From Herbaspirillum sp. RTI4 (GTDB lineage: Bacteria; Pseudomonadota; Gammaproteobacteria; Burkholderiales; Burkholderiaceae_D), in NCBI RefSeq assembly GCF_034313965.1, contig NZ_JAVIWQ010000002.1:2542001-2606000 (forward strand): a DNA stretch of 64,000 nucleotides, given 5' to 3'. The notes beneath the pieces are model-generated. The model was not told where the DNA came from and ran no database searches. It saw only the letters and a list, made by a program, of their open reading frames with translations. The position numbers were made by a program, and so were the translations under genes. Shown here piece by piece: positions 61,769 through 64,000 of this stretch (positions within the stretch are counted from its first letter, which is position 1; every line of letters starts with the position of its first letter).

Positions 61769-61809
61769 AAAAAACGGCAAAGAGTCACGCACTGTCGTGG
61801 CTCTTTGCC
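61769..61809 (-). terminator. Rho-independent terminator of the acyl-CoA ligase gene
   Basis: GGCAAAGAGTCACG pairs with CGTGGCTCTTTGCC. On the minus strand it is followed by a run of six T residues, nine bases beyond the ligase stop. On the plus strand the A-run precedes it, so it may also serve cbtA weakly. Confidence 0.85.
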
Positions 61810-61817
61810 AACATGCC

Positions 61818-63455
61818 TTACTGATCAATCGCTGAATTCGAGCGCATGCGTTTGCGCAATTCGAACTTCTGAATTTTGCCGGTCGAGGTTTTGGGCAAAG
61901 GCCCGAAGTAAATCGCTTTAGGCGTCTTGAACCCCGGCAGGATATTCCGACAAAACGCGATCAGCTCTGCTTCCGAGATAGTCGCGCCCTCCTTCAACTC
62001 CACGAAGGCGCATGGCGTTTCTCCCCATTTTTCATCGGGCTGGGCAACCACGGCGACCGCCAGCACATCGTGATGCCGGTACAGCGCATCTTCGACTTCC
62101 ACGCTGGAAATGTTTTCGCCGCCAGAAATAATGATGTCCTTGCTACGATCCTTGATCTTGATATAGCCGTCCGCACTCATCACGCCCAGATCGCCGGTAT
62201 GGAACCAGCCCCCGGCAAACGCTTCTTGCGTGGCTTTCGGGTTTTTCAAATAGCCCTTCATGCAGATGTTGCCGCGAAACATGATCTCGCCGATTTCCTC
62301 GCCGTCGGGACTGACCGCTGTCATCGTCTCGGGATTAAGCACTGCAATCGCACTCTGCAAGTGATAACGCACGCCCTGCTGCGATTTTTTAGTGGCGCGC
62401 GCCTCTTCCGATAAGCCGCCCCACCCTTCTTGCTCCGCGCAAATCGCCGCCGGTCCGTACACTTCAGTCAAACCGTAGGAATGGATCAGGTCAAAGCCCA
62501 TTGCTTCTATCTTGGACAATACGGCCGGCGGCGGCGGCGCACCGGCAATCATGCCGCGCACCTTCACCGGCAAATCCTGACGCCAGCTTGCCGGCGCATT
62601 CGCCAGCGCCGCATGCACAATCGGCGCGGCGCAATAATGGCTGACATGGTGTTCCCGCATCAGATCAAACACCAGTTTGGGCTCGAATTTACGCAGACAG
62701 ACATTCACTCCGGCGCGCGCCGCAATGGTCCAGGGAAAACACCAGCCGTTGCAATGGAACATCGGCAAGGTCCACAAATAGACCGCATGCTTGGGCAAAT
62801 CCCATTCCAGAATATTCGATACCGCATTCAATGCCGCACCGCGATGGTGATACACCACACCTTTCGGATCGCCGGTGGTGCCGGAGGTGTAATTGAGCGC
62901 GATAGCTTCCCACTCATCGGCAGGCGCCTGCCACTGAAAGTCAGGATCGCCGCCGGCCAGCAGGCTTTCGTAATCGGTCTGTCCGAAGGGCGCGGCGTTG
63001 TCCGGGCCAAGCAGATCGTTGACGGCAACGATATACAAGCCGGGAATCTGTTGCGCCAGTTGCTTGGCCAGTTCGGCAAATTCAGTGTCGACCAGCAACA
63101 CGCGGGCCTCGCCATGACGCAGCATGAAGGCGAGCGAATGCAGATCGAGCCGGATATTGAGGGCATTGAGTACCGCTCCCGACATAGGCACCCCAAAGTG
63201 CGCCTCCACCATCGCGGGCGTATTGGGCAACATGACGGCGACCGTATCGCCCTTTTGCACACCAAGTTGACGCAAGGCACTGGCCAGTCTGCGTGCGCGC
63301 AGATACGTCTCGCGCCAGTTCTGCCGCAAACTGCCATGCACGATGGCCAGACGCTCGCCATACACTTCCGCGCTGCGGGCAAGGTAATCGATGGGGCTGA
63401 GTGAGGCAAAATTGGCGGTGTTTTTGCCGAGGCCGGATTCGTAATCAACTGTCAT
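61818..63455 (-). CDS. AMP-dependent acyl-CoA synthetase
   Basis: This 545-residue enzyme would activate a carboxylic acid to its CoA thioester. The phosphate-binding motif LNYTSGTTGDPKGVVYHH is near residue 185, with HSYGLTEVYGP near 325, GWFHTGDLGVM near 420 and the catalytic Lys in PKTSTGKIQKFELR near the C terminus. It resembles medium-chain or methylmercaptopropionate-type ligases rather than acetyl-CoA synthetase; the substrate is not known. It is a single gene with its own terminator, divergent from the SulP transporter gene. Confidence 0.92.
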   Translation of the reverse strand: MTVDYESGLGKNTANFASLSPIDYLARSAEVYGERLAIVHGSLRQNWRETYLRARRLASALRQLGVQKGDTVAVMLPNTPAMVEAHFGVPMSGAVLNALNIRLDLHSLAFMLRHGEARVLLVDTEFAELAKQLAQQIPGLYIVAVNDLLGPDNAAPFGQTDYESLLAGGDPDFQWQAPADEWEAIALNYTSGTTGDPKGVVYHHRGAALNAVSNILEWDLPKHAVYLWTLPMFHCNGWCFPWTIAARAGVNVCLRKFEPKLVFDLMREHHVSHYCAAPIVHAALANAPASWRQDLPVKVRGMIAGAPPPPAVLSKIEAMGFDLIHSYGLTEVYGPAAICAEQEGWGGLSEEARATKKSQQGVRYHLQSAIAVLNPETMTAVSPDGEEIGEIMFRGNICMKGYLKNPKATQEAFAGGWFHTGDLGVMSADGYIKIKDRSKDIIISGGENISSVEVEDALYRHHDVLAVAVVAQPDEKWGETPCAFVELKEGATISEAELIAFCRNILPGFKTPKAIYFGPLPKTSTGKIQKFELRKRMRSNSAIDQ

Positions 63456-63641
63456 GGTGCGGGGGTCTCCTGATGAACGCTGTATCCTCTGTTTAAAACA
63501 GGGCTTTTGTCGAGCGTATCACTGATACCTGCAGCGGGATGTCATTCCGGCGACAAGTGGGCAATCAGTCTCAATGTAAGTCCGTCAATCAATTCATTCC
63601 TCGTCTCTTCAATTGAGCAGGCAATACCGTAGAAAGCCATT

Positions 63642-64000
63642 TTGACTGACCACTTTTCCACATTTCAACGTTACGTCCAGCGTCAAAAACACCTTCTCCC
63701 CGATAGACAAAAAAACCTCCTGGCAGGCCTGACTTCCTCCTTCGCCCTGGTTCCTGAGTGCATCGCTTTCGCGCTGGTCGCGCATGTTCACCCGCTGATG
63801 GGACTGTACGGCGCGATGATTATCTGCACCGTTACCGCCTTGTTTGGCGGACGTCCCGGCATGATTTCCGGCGCGGCGGGGTCGATGGCCGTCGTCATCG
63901 TGGCGCTGGTGGTGCAGCATGGGGTGCAATATCTGCTCGCCACCGTCATCCTCAGCGGTCTGTTGATGTTGCTATTCGGCGCATTAAAGCTGGGCAAACT
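63642..64000 (+). CDS. SulP family anion transporter, N-terminal part (runs past window)
   Basis: The frame from a TTG at 63642 is open to the window end for 119 codons. It gives a basic N terminus, then [21 protein letters not shown] and [34 protein letters not shown] in parts, matching the first helices of SulP sulfate/bicarbonate/dicarboxylate carriers. A TAG at 63630 limits the start; there is no ATG in the first 40 codons and no good ribosome binding site, so the start is uncertain. It is transcribed away from the ligase gene. Confidence 0.83.
   Translation, partial: MTDHFSTFQRYVQRQKHLLPDRQKNLLAGLTSSFALVPECIAFALVAHVHPLMGLYGAMIICTVTALFGGRPGMISGAAGSMAVVIVALVVQHGVQYLLATVILSGLLMLLFGALKLGK

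Overview
The window looks like a chromosomal segment of a Gram-negative betaproteobacterium, probably Burkholderiales and perhaps Oxalobacteraceae. The basis is moderately high GC, codon use, the gene families present and the mix of Fnr, Usp, chemotaxis and c-di-GMP genes; the genus is an inference I cannot check here. No rRNA, tRNA or CRISPR array was found.

Layout. (1) 1-2369: the end of an HD-GYP protein, then a MerR regulator overlapping an aldo/keto reductase. (2) 2386-19444, minus strand: an 18-gene operon with overlapping or nearly abutting ends for an aryl-polyene (APE) type pigment lipid. It runs from a chain-length-factor-like ketosynthase through acyltransferases, two ACPs, a ligase-dehydratase fusion, a glycosyltransferase, an ammonia lyase, a LolA-like carrier, an MMPL exporter, an FAD oxidoreductase, a lipoprotein, KS/DH/KR/KS and a phosphopantetheinyl transferase. 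An AT-rich stretch with an Fnr-like box lies upstream, followed by an orphan repeat-rich protein. (3) 20552-24313: a 193-bp inverted-repeat element, a chromate transporter, a His-tailed EamA transporter and a potassium-channel-like protein. (4) 24413-32850: an anaerobic/energy-stress group with a tandem Usp protein, an Fnr-type regulator, acetate kinase and a MaoC-Pta fusion, an OPT transporter, a single Usp protein and a triple-BON protein. (5) 33310-38015: a chemoreceptor of unusual predicted topology and a FIST plus PAS-GAF-GGDEF pair. (6) 38689-42043: aspartate:alanine antiporter and aspartate 4-decarboxylase. (7) 42346-44609: a mobile-element scar, a resolvase remnant, a second phosphopantetheinyl transferase and a cysteine desulfurase. 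(8) 44881-55666: a LysR-headed cluster with a flavoprotein, a complete peptide/nickel-type ABC importer, an alpha/beta hydrolase and two AhpD/CMD-like proteins. (9) 55784-60475: exported M28 and M20 peptidases, a PLD-type nuclease and a histidine phosphatase. (10) 60552-64000: a cobalamin riboswitch with cbtB-cbtA, an acyl-CoA ligase and the start of a SulP transporter.

Two themes cut across the regions. First, one perfect and three near-perfect Fnr boxes (TTGAT-N4-ATCAA; the box before aspT is also perfect, making two perfect and two 9/10) lie upstream of the APE operon, both Usp genes and the asp operon, and an Fnr-type regulator with the cluster cysteines is encoded in the same window. This suggests a local oxygen-responsive regulon joining substrate-level ATP formation, proton-motive aspartate decarboxylation, stress proteins and possibly the pigment. 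Second, short tandem duplications of 12-17 bp recur at gene ends and starts, sometimes including the stop or start codon. A 103-bp MITE-like element occurs in two diverged copies. No wholly new defence or mobile system was evident; the best candidates for new biology are the junction duplications, the unusual chemoreceptor, the orphan repeat protein and the Fnr-box set.
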